From Marinithermofilum abyssi (lineage in GTDB: Bacteria > Bacillota > Bacilli > Thermoactinomycetales > DSM-45169), in assembly GCF_014641195.1 (NCBI RefSeq), contig NZ_BMHQ01000006.1, positions 124,001 through 188,000 on the forward strand: a stretch of DNA of 64,000 bases, written 5' to 3'. The position numbers and the translations under genes are program-made. The notes under the pieces were generated by a model. That model was given only the letters and a program-made list of their open reading frames with translations. It ran no database searches and was not told the origin of the DNA. This document shows positions 7,883 to 17,045 of this stretch, in pieces. The first letter of the stretch is position 1. Every line of letters begins with the position of its first letter.

Positions 7883-8815
7883 ATGCTGCGTTACATTGGA
7901 AAACGATTTGTTATTATGCTTGCTACTTTGTGGTTGATCGCCAGTTTGACGTTTGTTTTGATGCACTCCATTCCCGGTGATCCCTTCACATCGGAAAAAA
8001 AATTTCCCAAAGCAACCCTGGAGAATTTGAAGAAAGAGTATAACCTGGACAAGCCGATTCCGGTGCAGTATCTGCTGTATTTGAAAAACCTGGCTACCTT
8101 TGATTTAGGAATTTCTATCAAAACTCCCACCCGCACGGTAAATGAGATGATTGAGGATGGTTTTCCCAACTCTGCGCAACTGGGTGTACAAGCGCTGGCT
8201 ATCGCTGTGAGCGCGGGAATTTTGATGGGAATGGTGGCGGCCATTTATCAAAGCCGTATGCCCGACTATATCATGATGGTCTTGGCGGTGATCGGGATTT
8301 CGGTCCCCAACTTCGTGCTGGGTCCGCTCTTTCAGAAATATTTGGGATTGGAGTGGGAAATATTCCCCATCGCCGGTTGGGGCGACTTTGAACAATCGGT
8401 AATGCCGTCGATTGCCTTGGCCTTCTTGCCTTTGGCTTTGGTGACCCGGTTGATGCGGTCCAGTATGTTGGATGTTTTGGGGCAGGATTATATCCGTACG
8501 GCCCGAGCCAAAGGGTTGCCTCCCTTCCGCGTGTTGTCCCGCCATAGCTTGCGAAACGCCATTATTCCGGTGGTGACGATTATTGGTCCCTTGTCCATCG
8601 GGATTTTAACGGGAAGTTTCGTGATTGAAAAAATTTTCTCTATTCCCGGAATCGGGAAGTATTTTGTGGAGAGCGTGACCAACCGGGATTATTCCGTCAT
8701 TATGGGAGTAACCATCTTTTACGCCGGTTTGCTGATTTTCATGAACTTCCTGGTTGACTTGGCATACGGGTTAATTGACCCGCGGATCAAACTGGGCAGC
8801 AAGGAGGCGAGATAA
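7883..8815 (+). CDS. oppB: oligopeptide ABC transporter permease OppB
   Basis: A 310-residue inner-membrane permease (binding-protein-dependent transport type, DppB/OppB class). The start is at 7883 (MLRYIGKRF), with a strong GGGGAGGTGGGAG site; an upstream ATG at 7835 lies inside the terminator hairpin and is discounted. The family features are an N-terminal membrane span followed by the long periplasmic-side loop, HSIPGDPF, and the EAA-type loop DYIRTARAKGLP about residue 210, which docks on the ATPase. About six membrane spans. It overlaps nothing and runs with one base between its stop and oppC. Confidence 0.93.
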   Translation: MLRYIGKRFVIMLATLWLIASLTFVLMHSIPGDPFTSEKKFPKATLENLKKEYNLDKPIPVQYLLYLKNLATFDLGISIKTPTRTVNEMIEDGFPNSAQLGVQALAIAVSAGILMGMVAAIYQSRMPDYIMMVLAVIGISVPNFVLGPLFQKYLGLEWEIFPIAGWGDFEQSVMPSIALAFLPLALVTRLMRSSMLDVLGQDYIRTARAKGLPPFRVLSRHSLRNAIIPVVTIIGPLSIGILTGSFVIEKIFSIPGIGKYFVESVTNRDYSVIMGVTIFYAGLLIFMNFLVDLAYGLIDPRIKLGSKEAR

Positions 8816-8816
8816 C

Positions 8817-9737
8817 ATGGCGATTCCCGCACACAAATTTGAACGGGTGGAACGGAAGGTTGAACAAGCGGAGACGATTCGCAAACCCAGCATTTCCTAC
8901 TGGAAAGATGCTTGGCTCCGTCTGCGGAAGAACTGGCTGGCTATGCTGGGGCTGGGATTAATCATCTTTTTAGTCATCATGGCCATATTTGGGCCGGTGT
9001 TTTCGAAATACACGTATTACCAGCAAGATTTGGGCGCCGGGCAAAACATGGAGCCCTCCAGCGAGCATTGGTTCGGGACGGATGACCTGGGCCGGGATGT
9101 ATTTGTCCGTACCTGGGAAGGGGCTCGCATCTCTTTGCAAATCGGTTTTTTTGCCGCGCTGATCGACCTCGTGGTCGGAGTGCTCTACGGGGGTTTCTCC
9201 GGATATAAAGGCGGACGCACCGATGAGGTTATGATGCGGATCGTCGACGTATTGTGGGGACTGCCCTACTTGCTGGTCGTCATCCTGTTTTTGGTGGTTT
9301 TTGAACCGGGGATGTGGACGATTATTATGGCGCTGTCGGTGACAGGCTGGCTCAACATGGCCCGACTGGTCCGGGGACAGGTGCTGCAATTGAAAGAACA
9401 GGAGTATGTCATGGCAGCCCAAACGTTGGGGGCTTCCACCAAACGGCTGTTGTTTAAACACTTGATACCGAATACGATGGGCCCGATTCTCGTCATGCTG
9501 ACCTTTACGGTCCCCAACGCCATTTTCGCCGAAGCATTCCTCAGCTTTCTGGGCTTAGGGGTGCAGGCACCTGTTGCCAGCTGGGGTACCATGATCAACG
9601 ATGCTTTGGTTGTCGTATTGTCTGAAGAATGGTGGCGCCTCTTTTTCCCGGCCTTCTTCCTGAGCTTGACCTTGTTGGCGTTCAATGCCTTTGGTGACGG
9701 GCTGCGGGATGCGCTGGATCCAAAGATGCGGAAGTAA
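8817..9737 (+). CDS. oppC: oligopeptide ABC transporter permease OppC
   Basis: A 306-residue partner permease of OppB. The ATG at 8817 has AAGGAGG 8 bases upstream, inside the end of oppB; the 14 upstream codons are out of the translation unit. The N-terminal cytoplasmic segment (about 40 residues) precedes the first span; the GTDDLGRDVFVRTWEGARISL motif typical of DppC/OppC is at about residues 80-100, and the EAA loop EYVMAAQTLGAS at about 198-209. About six membrane spans in all. It forms the translocation channel with OppB. Confidence 0.93.
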   Translation: MAIPAHKFERVERKVEQAETIRKPSISYWKDAWLRLRKNWLAMLGLGLIIFLVIMAIFGPVFSKYTYYQQDLGAGQNMEPSSEHWFGTDDLGRDVFVRTWEGARISLQIGFFAALIDLVVGVLYGGFSGYKGGRTDEVMMRIVDVLWGLPYLLVVILFLVVFEPGMWTIIMALSVTGWLNMARLVRGQVLQLKEQEYVMAAQTLGASTKRLLFKHLIPNTMGPILVMLTFTVPNAIFAEAFLSFLGLGVQAPVASWGTMINDALVVVLSEEWWRLFFPAFFLSLTLLAFNAFGDGLRDALDPKMRK

Positions 9738-9751
9738 GGGGGGAACCGAAC

Positions 9752-10777
9752 ATGAAAACGATCTTGGAAATCAAAGATTTGCACGTAAACTTCAAAACCT
9801 ACGCAGGAGAAGTGCATGCGGTCCGGGGTGTAAACCTTTATCTGAACAAAGGGGAAGCCCTCGCGATTGTAGGGGAATCGGGAAGCGGAAAAAGTGTGAC
9901 GGCGCAATCGATCATGCGGTTGCTTCCTTCCCCGCCTGCGGAAATCAAACAGGGAGAAATTTTGTTTGACGGCAAAGACATTCTGAAGCTATCGGAAAAA
10001 GAGATGTTTCAAATCCGCGGTTCGGAAATCGGGATGATCTTTCAGGATCCGATGACCTCCCTTAACCCGACGATGACGGTTGGGAAACAGATCATGGAAG
10101 GGTTGAAATGGCACCAAAAGCTTTCCAATACAGAAGCGCGTCAACGGGCGATCGAAATGCTGCGGCTCGTGGGTATTCCCACGCCGGAAAAGCGGGTGAA
10201 TCAATATCCCCATGAATTCAGCGGCGGGATGCGTCAGCGGGCCATGATCGCCATCGCTCTTGCCTGTAATCCCAAGATCCTGATTGCCGATGAACCCACA
10301 ACAGCGCTGGACGTGACCATTCAGGCGCAAATTCTGGAATTGATGAAAGAATTGCAGCACAAAACGGAGACAGCGATTATCCTGATTACTCACGATTTGG
10401 GTGTAGTGGCGGAATTCGCTCAGCGTGTCGCCGTGATGTACGGAGGCAAAGTAGTGGAAACGGGAAAAGTGGACGATATCTTCTATCGTTCCCGCCATCC
10501 GTATACGTGGGGCTTGATGGGGTCCATGCCGCGTTTGGATCTAAAGCAGGAGGACGCCCTTACTCCCATTCCGGGTTCGCCGCCTGATCTGTTTGATCCG
10601 CCGAAGGGATGTCCGTTTGCCGACCGGTGCCCTCATGCGATGCATATTTGCCATGAGGAGATGCCGGAAGTGATGAATGTATCCGACTCGCATCAGGTCT
10701 CCTGCTGGCTGGAGCATCCCCAAGCGCCGTCTGTTCATGAGGGTGTGCGTGTCAATTTGACGACCAAAACGGTGTGA
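9752..10777 (+). CDS. oppD: oligopeptide ABC transporter ATPase OppD
   Basis: A 341-residue cytoplasmic ATPase. Walker A GESGSGKS (about residue 40), the Q-loop in MIFQDPMTSLNP, signature FSGGMRQR (about 155), Walker B ILIADEPT and the H-loop THD are all present. The C-terminal oligopeptide/dipeptide domain includes the Cys-containing PKGCPFADRCPHAMHIC segment that in homologues can carry an iron-sulfur cluster. The start has GGGGGGAACC upstream. Peptide importers normally use an OppD/OppF pair, but no oppF follows: the next gene is metX behind its own promoter. So OppD may act as a homodimer or partner with an OppF encoded elsewhere. Confidence 0.93.
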   Translation: MKTILEIKDLHVNFKTYAGEVHAVRGVNLYLNKGEALAIVGESGSGKSVTAQSIMRLLPSPPAEIKQGEILFDGKDILKLSEKEMFQIRGSEIGMIFQDPMTSLNPTMTVGKQIMEGLKWHQKLSNTEARQRAIEMLRLVGIPTPEKRVNQYPHEFSGGMRQRAMIAIALACNPKILIADEPTTALDVTIQAQILELMKELQHKTETAIILITHDLGVVAEFAQRVAVMYGGKVVETGKVDDIFYRSRHPYTWGLMGSMPRLDLKQEDALTPIPGSPPDLFDPPKGCPFADRCPHAMHICHEEMPEVMNVSDSHQVSCWLEHPQAPSVHEGVRVNLTTKTV

Positions 10778-10782
10778 AACGG

Positions 10783-10811
10783 TTGACAGAAGTTTCAGTT
10801 CATCATAAGAT
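10783..10811 (+). promoter_or_regulatory. sigma-A promoter of metX
   Basis: TTGACA (10783-10788) and TAAGAT (10806-10811) with a 17-base spacer, about 30 bases before the SAM riboswitch. Confidence 0.7.
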
Positions 10812-10842
10812 AAGACCAATCACAATGGAATACGAACAACTT

Positions 10843-10950
10843 CTTCTTATCCAGAGCGACGGAGGGACTGGCCCGATGATGTCGCGGCAACCACCCGGTT
10901 GAGGGAATGGTGCCAATTCCTGCAGGGGAGAGCCCTGAAAGATGAGAAGA
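10843..10950 (+). promoter_or_regulatory. SAM-I riboswitch (S box)
   Basis: The classical S-box order is intact: CTTATCCAGAG, GGAGGGACTGGCCCGATGA, CGGCAACC, GGTGCCAATTCC and the closing GATGAGAAG strand that pairs with the 5' CTTCTTATC. In this class SAM binding stabilises the anti-antiterminator and stops transcription before the gene. Here the controlled gene is metX. Confidence 0.95.
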
Positions 10951-10987
10951 GGTGTGAATGAATAACAGGTTGACAGGCCTGTCTGTC

Positions 10988-11032
10988 AAATCACTCCTCT
11001 TCACTGGATAGGGGGAGTGATTTTTGTTTTGT
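10988..11032 (+). terminator. S-box expression-platform terminator
   Basis: ATCACTCC pairs with GGGAGTGAT around a loop of about 15 bases, followed by TTTTTGTTTT. It lies between the S box and the metX start. Confidence 0.85.
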
Positions 11033-11061
11033 GATAACTTTTGTACGGGAGGCGAATGTGG

Positions 11062-12159
11062 ATGCCGGCAATCGTACACACCGCGGCCAAACAAACGGTG
11101 GACATCGGCCCTTTCACATTGGAATGCGGAGATACACTGCCTCAAGTGGAGATAGCGGTGGAGACCGCCGGCACGTTGAATGCCGCTAAAGATAATGTGA
11201 TCCTGGTTTGTCATGCATTGACGGGCGATGCACATGCGGTGGGAGATGAAGAACAGCCGGGCTGGTGGGACGGTCTGATCGGTCCTGGTCGGTTTGTGGA
11301 TACCAGCCGCTATTTTGTGGTGACGATGAATACTCTTGGCGGATGCCACGGCAGTACAGGTCCTGCTTCCATTTCACCGGATACAGGCAAGCCCTATGGG
11401 GGAGACTTTCCCTTGGTCACGATCCGGGATATGGTAAGAGCTCAGCGACGATGTTTGGATCGGTTGGGTTTGGGTGAACTGCACACCGTGATCGGGGGCT
11501 CCATGGGCGGGATGATGGTACTTGAGTGGGCGGTGATGTATCCCGGTCATGTGAAAAAAGTGGTGCCGATCGCCACTGCCGCCGCTCTGACTTCTGTCGC
11601 CGTCGGATATAATGAGGCAGCACGCCATGCGATCCAGTCGGATCCCGGATTCCAAGGAGGCCATTATTATCCGGGACCAGGTCCTGTCAACGGGTTGGCA
11701 GTAGCCCGGATGATCGGCATGATTACCTATCGGACAGAGGCGTTGTTTGAAAAAAAGTTTAGCCGTCGATTGCAAGAGGGAACGAATAGCGACATTCCTT
11801 CACTGGATTCCCTTTTTCAAGTGGGCAGTTATCTTCGCTATCAAGGGGAAAAATTGGTCCATCGTTTTGATGCCAACAGTTATCTTCGTTTACTGAAGGC
11901 AATGGATACCCACGATTTGGCACGAGGGAGAGGCAGCTTGGAGGCGGCTTTATCCCGTGTAAAGGCCGAAGTCCTGACAGTAGGGATTCGGGAAGACCTT
12001 TTATTTCCCTATCGGCAGCAGGAAGAGCTGCATCGGGAGTTGGTGGCAGCGGGGAAATCCTCCCGTTTGATCGGCATTCATTCGGATTATGGTCATGACG
12101 CCTTTCTGGTGGAATATAGCGATTGGGGTCCACAGTTGCAACAGTTTTTGGAGGAATAA
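11062..12159 (+). CDS. metX: homoserine O-acetyltransferase
   Basis: Alpha/beta-hydrolase-fold enzyme that moves an acetyl group from acetyl-CoA to homoserine, committing carbon to methionine. The start at 11062 has GGGAGG at a 9-base distance; an in-frame ATG at 11056 is only 3 bases from it. The 365 residues carry the nucleophile elbow GGSMGGM (about 137-143), the acid in VGIREDLLFP and the histidine in DYGHDAFLVE near the C-terminus, giving the Ser-Asp-His triad. MetX and MetA class enzymes can be confused by name, and some MetX proteins use succinyl-CoA; that cannot be settled here. Regulated by the upstream S box. Confidence 0.92.
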   Translation: MPAIVHTAAKQTVDIGPFTLECGDTLPQVEIAVETAGTLNAAKDNVILVCHALTGDAHAVGDEEQPGWWDGLIGPGRFVDTSRYFVVTMNTLGGCHGSTGPASISPDTGKPYGGDFPLVTIRDMVRAQRRCLDRLGLGELHTVIGGSMGGMMVLEWAVMYPGHVKKVVPIATAAALTSVAVGYNEAARHAIQSDPGFQGGHYYPGPGPVNGLAVARMIGMITYRTEALFEKKFSRRLQEGTNSDIPSLDSLFQVGSYLRYQGEKLVHRFDANSYLRLLKAMDTHDLARGRGSLEAALSRVKAEVLTVGIREDLLFPYRQQEELHRELVAAGKSSRLIGIHSDYGHDAFLVEYSDWGPQLQQFLEE

Positions 12160-12491
12160 AGGAAATCGATGGCCGATGCGCTGTATTCACTTGCGACCGT
12201 AAACGCCTTTGGAGACACGTTTGCTCCCATACTTGCCGCGGTTCGGTTTTTTGCCTCGGCCATCCGGTTCGTCTCTGGGTACATCGATCGGGGCTCGCGA
12301 TTTGGAAAAAACGCATAGAAAGGTTGTAAGCGGCTCGCTTCGTCCCAGACGAGCCCATTTTTTATGTCTGAATGGTTTGTCTTCATCCCAAGCGGATTGT
12401 GAAAAGTTCAACAATAGGAAGAAACGCCGCTTTCAAATACCTCCTCCCGCTTAGTTCTTCCGTAATAAGGAAGCGCTGTCATTAGGTCAAC
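12160..12491. other. intergenic region between metX and the sdh promoter
   Basis: No gene that I can support. Short minus-strand frames exist but lack ribosome binding sites. It contains the metX terminator at 12332-12363. Confidence 0.4.
12332..12363 (+). terminator. intrinsic terminator after metX
   Basis: GGCTCG / CGAGCC stem with a 12-base loop, followed by CATTTTTT. Confidence 0.6.
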
Positions 12492-12521
12492 TTGACGCTT
12501 TGCAAAGCTTGGGAGTACAAT
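12492..12521 (+). promoter_or_regulatory. sigma-A promoter of sdhCAB
   Basis: TTGACG (12492-12497) and TACAAT (12516-12521), spacer 18, about 135 bases before sdhC. The long leader may carry further control, but no known element is recognised in it. Confidence 0.65.
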
Positions 12522-12656
12522 AGTTGTGATCATACAGTGAAACTTCTTTCCGCAAAAATATTCAAACTTTTTCCAGCATACCGGCGTCAGCCGGTACTCC
12601 TTTTGGGGGAAGAAGAGACATTACCCTTGAATTCCTAGGGATATGGGGGGCAAAAA

Positions 12657-13307
12657 ATGGGCAAGCTCGACAATTTTTTCAACAGGCGGCTGCACTCCCT
12701 CATGGGCGTCATCCCGGTCGGCTTTTTTTTGCTTGAGCACCTTTACACAAACTATCATGCGACCAAGGGTGCAGGCGCTTTCCAAGAGCAGGTGGAGTGG
12801 ATCTGGAACATCCCGTTCCTTGTGGTACTGGAGATTTTCTTTATCTTCCTTCCGCTCTTGTACCACGGCATTTATGGACTTTACATTGCATTTATGGCCG
12901 AAAACAATGTGAATCGCTTCAGCACCCAGAACAACATTCGGTTTCTGCTGCAACGGATCACCGGTGTCATTACGTTGATTTTTGTCACCATGCACGTATG
13001 GGAAACCCGGGTCCAGGTAGCACTTCGGGGCATGTCGATTCAAGATATGACCCAGCATACCGCTGAAGTATTGTCCAACAATCTCACCTTTGCCTGGTAC
13101 ATCATCGGTATCCTGGCTGCGGTCTTTCATTTCTCGAACGGGATGTGGTCGTTCCTCATCAGCTGGGGGATTACGGTCGGTCCTCGGGCGCAGCGGATTT
13201 CTTCTTACGTATGGCTGGCTGTATTCCTGTTGGTGTCTTATATGGGGATCAGCGCCTTGTGGGCATTTCACGATCCGCAATTTATCAATCAGTTGGCTCA
13301 ACGCTAA
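12657..13307 (+). CDS. sdhC: succinate dehydrogenase cytochrome b558 subunit
   Basis: A 216-residue membrane anchor of complex II (Bacillus type: one polypeptide with five membrane helices and two haems b). The membrane helices and haem-ligand histidines can be located at RRLHSLMGV, LEHLYTNYHAT, LYHGIYGLYI, VTMHVWETR and AVFHFSNGMW. The length is close to the B. subtilis SdhC (202). The start lies after a GGGGGGC stretch. First gene of sdhCAB, 18 bases from sdhA. It passes electrons from the iron-sulfur subunit to menaquinone. Confidence 0.93.
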   Translation: MGKLDNFFNRRLHSLMGVIPVGFFLLEHLYTNYHATKGAGAFQEQVEWIWNIPFLVVLEIFFIFLPLLYHGIYGLYIAFMAENNVNRFSTQNNIRFLLQRITGVITLIFVTMHVWETRVQVALRGMSIQDMTQHTAEVLSNNLTFAWYIIGILAAVFHFSNGMWSFLISWGITVGPRAQRISSYVWLAVFLLVSYMGISALWAFHDPQFINQLAQR

Positions 13308-13325
13308 AGGAGGGCACTGCCAGAT

Positions 13326-15092
13326 ATGAAGGAAAAAGTCATCGTAGTGGGCGGCGGCCTTGCCGGCTTGATGGCCACGATCAAAGTGGCGGAAGCGGGA
13401 GCCGACGTCGACTTGTTCTCAATTGTACCTGTCAAACGTTCTCACTCGGTTTGTGCACAAGGTGGTATCAATGGAGCCGTAAACACCAAAGGGGAAGGGG
13501 ATTCTCCTTGGGAACACTTTGATGATACCGTTTACGGCGGCGACTTTCTTGCCAACCAGCCGCCGGTGAAAGCGATGTGTGAAGCGGCTCCCGGAATCAT
13601 CTATCTGATGGATCGGATGGGGGTTCCTTTCAACCGGACCCCGGAAGGATTGCTGGACTTCCGACGTTTCGGCGGAACCAAACACCACCGGACGGCTTTT
13701 GCCGGCGCCACCACCGGACAGCAGCTCCTGTATGCTCTTGACGAGCAGGTACGTCGCTGGGAAGTGGCGGGCCGTGTGAAAAAATATGAGCAATGGGAAT
13801 TTACTTCCATCGTTCAGGACGATGAAGGGCGTTGCCGCGGGATCGTAGCCCAGGATCGGCGGAGCATGGAAATCAAATCATTCCGGGCGGATGCGGTGAT
13901 TTTGGCTACCGGGGGACCGGGGATCATCTTCGGTAAATCCACCAACTCCATGATCAACACCGGTACGGCAGCCAGTGCGGTGTATCAGCAGGGTGCCATT
14001 TATGCCAACGGAGAATTTATCCAAGTGCATCCCACGGCCATCCCCGGCGACGATAAACTGCGCCTGATGTCCGAATCGGCCCGCGGGGAAGGCGGCCGCG
14101 TATGGACGTATAAGGACGGAAAGCCCTGGTACTTCCTCGAAGAAATGTACCCGGCTTACGGCAACCTTGTGCCCAGGGATATCGCCACCCGGGCCATCTT
14201 CAAAGTTTGTGTGGACATGAAGCTGGGGATCAACGGCGAAAACATGGTCTATCTCGACCTGTCTCACAAAGATCCGAAAGAGTTGGATATCAAACTGGGC
14301 GGGATTATCGAGATCTATGAAAAGTTCATGGGTGAAGATCCGCGGAAAGTGCCGATGAAGATCTTCCCGGCGGTTCACTACTCCATGGGCGGTCTTTGGG
14401 TGGATTACAACCAGATGACCAATATCCCGGGTCTGTTCGCTGCCGGAGAAGTGGATTATCAATATCACGGCGCCAACCGTCTCGGAGCCAACTCGCTGCT
14501 CTCCTGTATTTTCGGCGGTATGGTGGCTGGTCCGAAAGCATTGGAGTACGTCCGCGGCCTGGACAAATCGGCAGAAGATCTCCCTTCGGCGCTGTACGAA
14601 GCCCAGCAGAAAAAGGAACAAGAGAAGTACGACGCCATTCTCAAAATGGACGGCGACGAAAATCCGTACCAGCTTCATCAAGAACTCGGTTCCTGGATGA
14701 CGGACAATGTGACCGTGGTTCGCTACAATGATCGTCTGAAGAAAACGGACGAAAAGATTCAGGAGTTGATAGAACGCTGGAAACGGATCAATGTCAACGA
14801 CGCCAGCGGCTGGAACAACCAGACGGCTTCCTTTGTGCGGCAGCTGTGGAATATGTTTGAGCTTGCCCGGGTAATCACCTTGGGTGCTCTGAACCGGAAC
14901 GAAAGCCGTGGTGCCCATTACAAGCCGGAATTCCCGGACCGTGACGATGAGAACTTCCTGAAAACCACCAAAGCCAGTTATACCGAAGACGGTCCGAAGC
15001 TGGATTATGAAGATGTGGATACCTCTTTGATCAAGCCCCGTCCGCGTCGTTATGACGTCGCCAAGCAAGTAGAAAAGGGGGCGGAGAAATAA
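13326..15092 (+). CDS. sdhA: succinate dehydrogenase flavoprotein subunit
   Basis: A 588-residue catalytic subunit that oxidises succinate to fumarate, as in B. subtilis SdhA (586). The N-terminal VVGGGLAGLMA dinucleotide-binding motif and KRSHSVCAQGGING, in which the His is the covalent FAD attachment site, are seen. Downstream, the active-site HPTAIP and GEGGRVW segments and the FAD-domain C-terminal motif HGANRLGANSLLSC are present. Strong GGAGG-type site before the ATG. It overlaps sdhB by one base (TAATG). Confidence 0.96.
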   Translation: MKEKVIVVGGGLAGLMATIKVAEAGADVDLFSIVPVKRSHSVCAQGGINGAVNTKGEGDSPWEHFDDTVYGGDFLANQPPVKAMCEAAPGIIYLMDRMGVPFNRTPEGLLDFRRFGGTKHHRTAFAGATTGQQLLYALDEQVRRWEVAGRVKKYEQWEFTSIVQDDEGRCRGIVAQDRRSMEIKSFRADAVILATGGPGIIFGKSTNSMINTGTAASAVYQQGAIYANGEFIQVHPTAIPGDDKLRLMSESARGEGGRVWTYKDGKPWYFLEEMYPAYGNLVPRDIATRAIFKVCVDMKLGINGENMVYLDLSHKDPKELDIKLGGIIEIYEKFMGEDPRKVPMKIFPAVHYSMGGLWVDYNQMTNIPGLFAAGEVDYQYHGANRLGANSLLSCIFGGMVAGPKALEYVRGLDKSAEDLPSALYEAQQKKEQEKYDAILKMDGDENPYQLHQELGSWMTDNVTVVRYNDRLKKTDEKIQELIERWKRINVNDASGWNNQTASFVRQLWNMFELARVITLGALNRNESRGAHYKPEFPDRDDENFLKTTKASYTEDGPKLDYEDVDTSLIKPRPRRYDVAKQVEKGAEK

Positions 15093-15874
15093 TGAGCGAA
15101 CAAACGGCACAGCAAGAGACGCAAAAGGAAAAGCGAACCGTCAAGTTCATCATCACCCGGCAGGATTCGCCAGAGAGCGAACCCTACACGGAAGAGTTTG
15201 AGCTGGAGTACCGTCCCAATATGACGGTCAACTCTTCGCTGATGGAAATCCAGCGGAATCCGGTGAACGCTAAAGGGGAAAAGGTGGCACCGGTCTGCTG
15301 GGAAGCCAACTGTTTGGAAGAAGTGTGCGGTGCCTGCTCCATGGTGATCAACGGTACGCCGCGCCAAGCTTGTACCGCATTGGTGGATAACCTGGAGCAG
15401 CCGATCCGGGTGGAGCCGATGAAGACCTTCCCGGTGATGCGGGATCTGGCTGTGAACCGGGAACGCATGTTTAACACCCTGAAACGGGTGAAAGCATGGG
15501 TGCCGATTGACGGTACGTACGATTTAGGACCCGGGCCCCGGATGCCGGAAGTGGATCGCCAGTGGCGATATGAGCTGTCCAAGTGTATGACTTGCGGGGT
15601 ATGCTTGGAGGCTTGCCCCAATGTCAATGATCGTTCCGACTTCTTTGGTCCTTTTGCCGTGGCTCAAGTGGATCTCTTCAATTCCCATCCGACTGGGGCC
15701 ATGAACAAGCAAGAACGGGTGGAAGCCTTGCTGGACGAAGGCGGCCTGCAGGAATGCGGAAACTCCCAAAACTGTGTGCAAGCCTGTCCCAAAGGCATCC
15801 CGTTGACCACAGCCATTGCCCGGATGAACCGGGAAGGTACCAAATACCTCTTCAAAAAATGGCTGTCTGTCTGA
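15092..15874 (+). CDS. sdhB: succinate dehydrogenase iron-sulfur subunit
   Basis: A 260-residue electron-transfer subunit of complex II. The [2Fe-2S] ligands lie in WEANCLEEVCGACSMVINGTPRQAC, and the ferredoxin domain ligands in CMTCGVCLEACP and CGNSQNCVQACPKGIP carry the [4Fe-4S] and [3Fe-4S] clusters. The first ligand group differs from the Proteobacterial type, as in other Bacillus-type enzymes. Its start codon shares a base with the sdhA stop, indicating coupled translation. A strong terminator follows. Confidence 0.95.
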   Translation: MSEQTAQQETQKEKRTVKFIITRQDSPESEPYTEEFELEYRPNMTVNSSLMEIQRNPVNAKGEKVAPVCWEANCLEEVCGACSMVINGTPRQACTALVDNLEQPIRVEPMKTFPVMRDLAVNRERMFNTLKRVKAWVPIDGTYDLGPGPRMPEVDRQWRYELSKCMTCGVCLEACPNVNDRSDFFGPFAVAQVDLFNSHPTGAMNKQERVEALLDEGGLQECGNSQNCVQACPKGIPLTTAIARMNREGTKYLFKKWLSV

Positions 15875-15875
15875 T

Positions 15876-15919
15876 AAAACAAAAGCATCTCCGTCATGCG
15901 GCGGAGGTGCTTTTGTTTT
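15876..15919 (+). terminator. intrinsic terminator of sdhCAB
   Basis: AAAACAAAAGCATCTCCG pairs with CGGAGGTGCTTTTGTTTT, an almost perfect stem ending in a T-rich tail. Confidence 0.9.
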
Positions 15920-16004
15920 GGAAAAAGTTAATCCAATGAGAAAAGGGACCTGTCGGAATGAAGTTGAACTCGATTTGAGAAAGCGGGTAAAGTTTTCACT
16001 GCAA

Positions 16005-16050
16005 ATCAAAAAACCCGCCGGGGTGTTCCATCCCCGGCGGGTTTTTTGAT
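16005..16050 (-). terminator. intrinsic terminator of the ypuA-like gene
   Basis: ATCAAAAAACCCGCCGGG and CCCGGCGGGTTTTTTGAT form a perfect symmetric stem, so it can stop transcription from either side. It lies just beyond the stop codon of the minus-strand gene. Confidence 0.9.
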
Positions 16051-16052
16051 GA

Positions 16053-16961
16053 TCATTGAGAAGCCAAAGCGGATTTGATGCTGTTCCACAGCTCTGACAG
16101 CCAGGCAAACAGTTGTTCCAGGAAGTTTTGGGTCTCCGGAGAGTTGAGGACTTTGTCCAATTGCCCCTGGAGCTTGTTGACTTGACTGGTCAAGGCATCC
16201 CAGTCGATGTTCAGTTGGGAGAACTTGTTCATCAATTGAGTTAGTTGGTTGATATCCTGATCGTTCAAGTTGATATTCAAATCGCCGGCTACGTTCACGA
16301 TGATGTCACGGACTTCTTCCGCAGTTTGCGGTTGCTGTTTGGCGATTTCCTCTTTTACTTTCATCATGAATTCGGCTGCTTTTTGTTTGTCGCCGATTTT
16401 TTCACCCAGTTCGGAGGTCCGCACCATTTCTTCGTTGGCCACTTGTTTTTGTTCTTCGCTGACCTGTTGGCCTGTTGCGGTTTCAAAGGCTTTAATGATC
16501 CCGGTAAGCCCGGCGGTACCGGATACTTTCATCGGAGCGGTCACATACACGTCCGCATCCTTCACACCGGCGGTGATCAAAGCGTTGGCGTACATGGTTT
16601 CCGTAATGGTGGTGATGTTGTGGGTTTTTACCTTGATGCCGGTGCCCGGATCAGCCAGCGTGATCTTGGCCGAGGACAGGGCGCGGGTGCCGATGGTGGA
16701 TGCATCCAAATAGTTTCCGAGATATTTATGTTCTTCTTGGTTCGTCACTTCAATCACGCGAGCGTTATTGTCAACGCCCATTTCCTGCTTGATCTGCTCT
16801 TTTTGTTGCGGGGTCAAATCCTGCCCCAAAGTCACCACTGTTTCACCAGCAACTGCATCGGCAGAAGCAGCAGTTGGCATCACAAAGGAAAACAACAAAA
16901 TCCCCATCAGGGCGGTGAATGAAAACAGATGAATCTTTTTCTTTCTGATCATGCTTATCAT
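16053..16961 (-). CDS. secreted DUF1002 family protein (YpuA-like)
   Basis: About 302 residues. The start is put at the ATG at 16961, 9 bases after GGGGG; a TTG two codons upstream is less likely. A signal peptide (Lys/Arg-rich start, hydrophobic stretch, cleavage near ASADA) is followed by a DUF1002 domain: GQDLTPQQKEQIKQEMG, then the beta-rich segment with NALITAGVKDADVYVTAPMKVSGTAALTG-like sequence. The C-terminal 100 residues are helical and end in a short aromatic segment. B. subtilis YpuA belongs to this family; the function is unknown. It is monocistronic, between two terminators. Confidence 0.85.
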   Translation of the reverse strand: MISMIRKKKIHLFSFTALMGILLFSFVMPTAASADAVAGETVVTLGQDLTPQQKEQIKQEMGVDNNARVIEVTNQEEHKYLGNYLDASTIGTRALSSAKITLADPGTGIKVKTHNITTITETMYANALITAGVKDADVYVTAPMKVSGTAGLTGIIKAFETATGQQVSEEQKQVANEEMVRTSELGEKIGDKQKAAEFMMKVKEEIAKQQPQTAEEVRDIIVNVAGDLNINLNDQDINQLTQLMNKFSQLNIDWDALTSQVNKLQGQLDKVLNSPETQNFLEQLFAWLSELWNSIKSALASQ

Positions 16962-17045
16962 GAGCAAAAACCCCCTTCAACTTATATTGACGACAGATCC
17001 ATCCCAGATGTTTCACCTTCAAGTTGTCATTTCTTTCCTTGCAGA

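Noticed and set aside
12187-12414. Short minus-strand frame with a basic C-terminus
   Set aside because: It lacks a ribosome binding site and crosses the metX terminator; I cannot support it.
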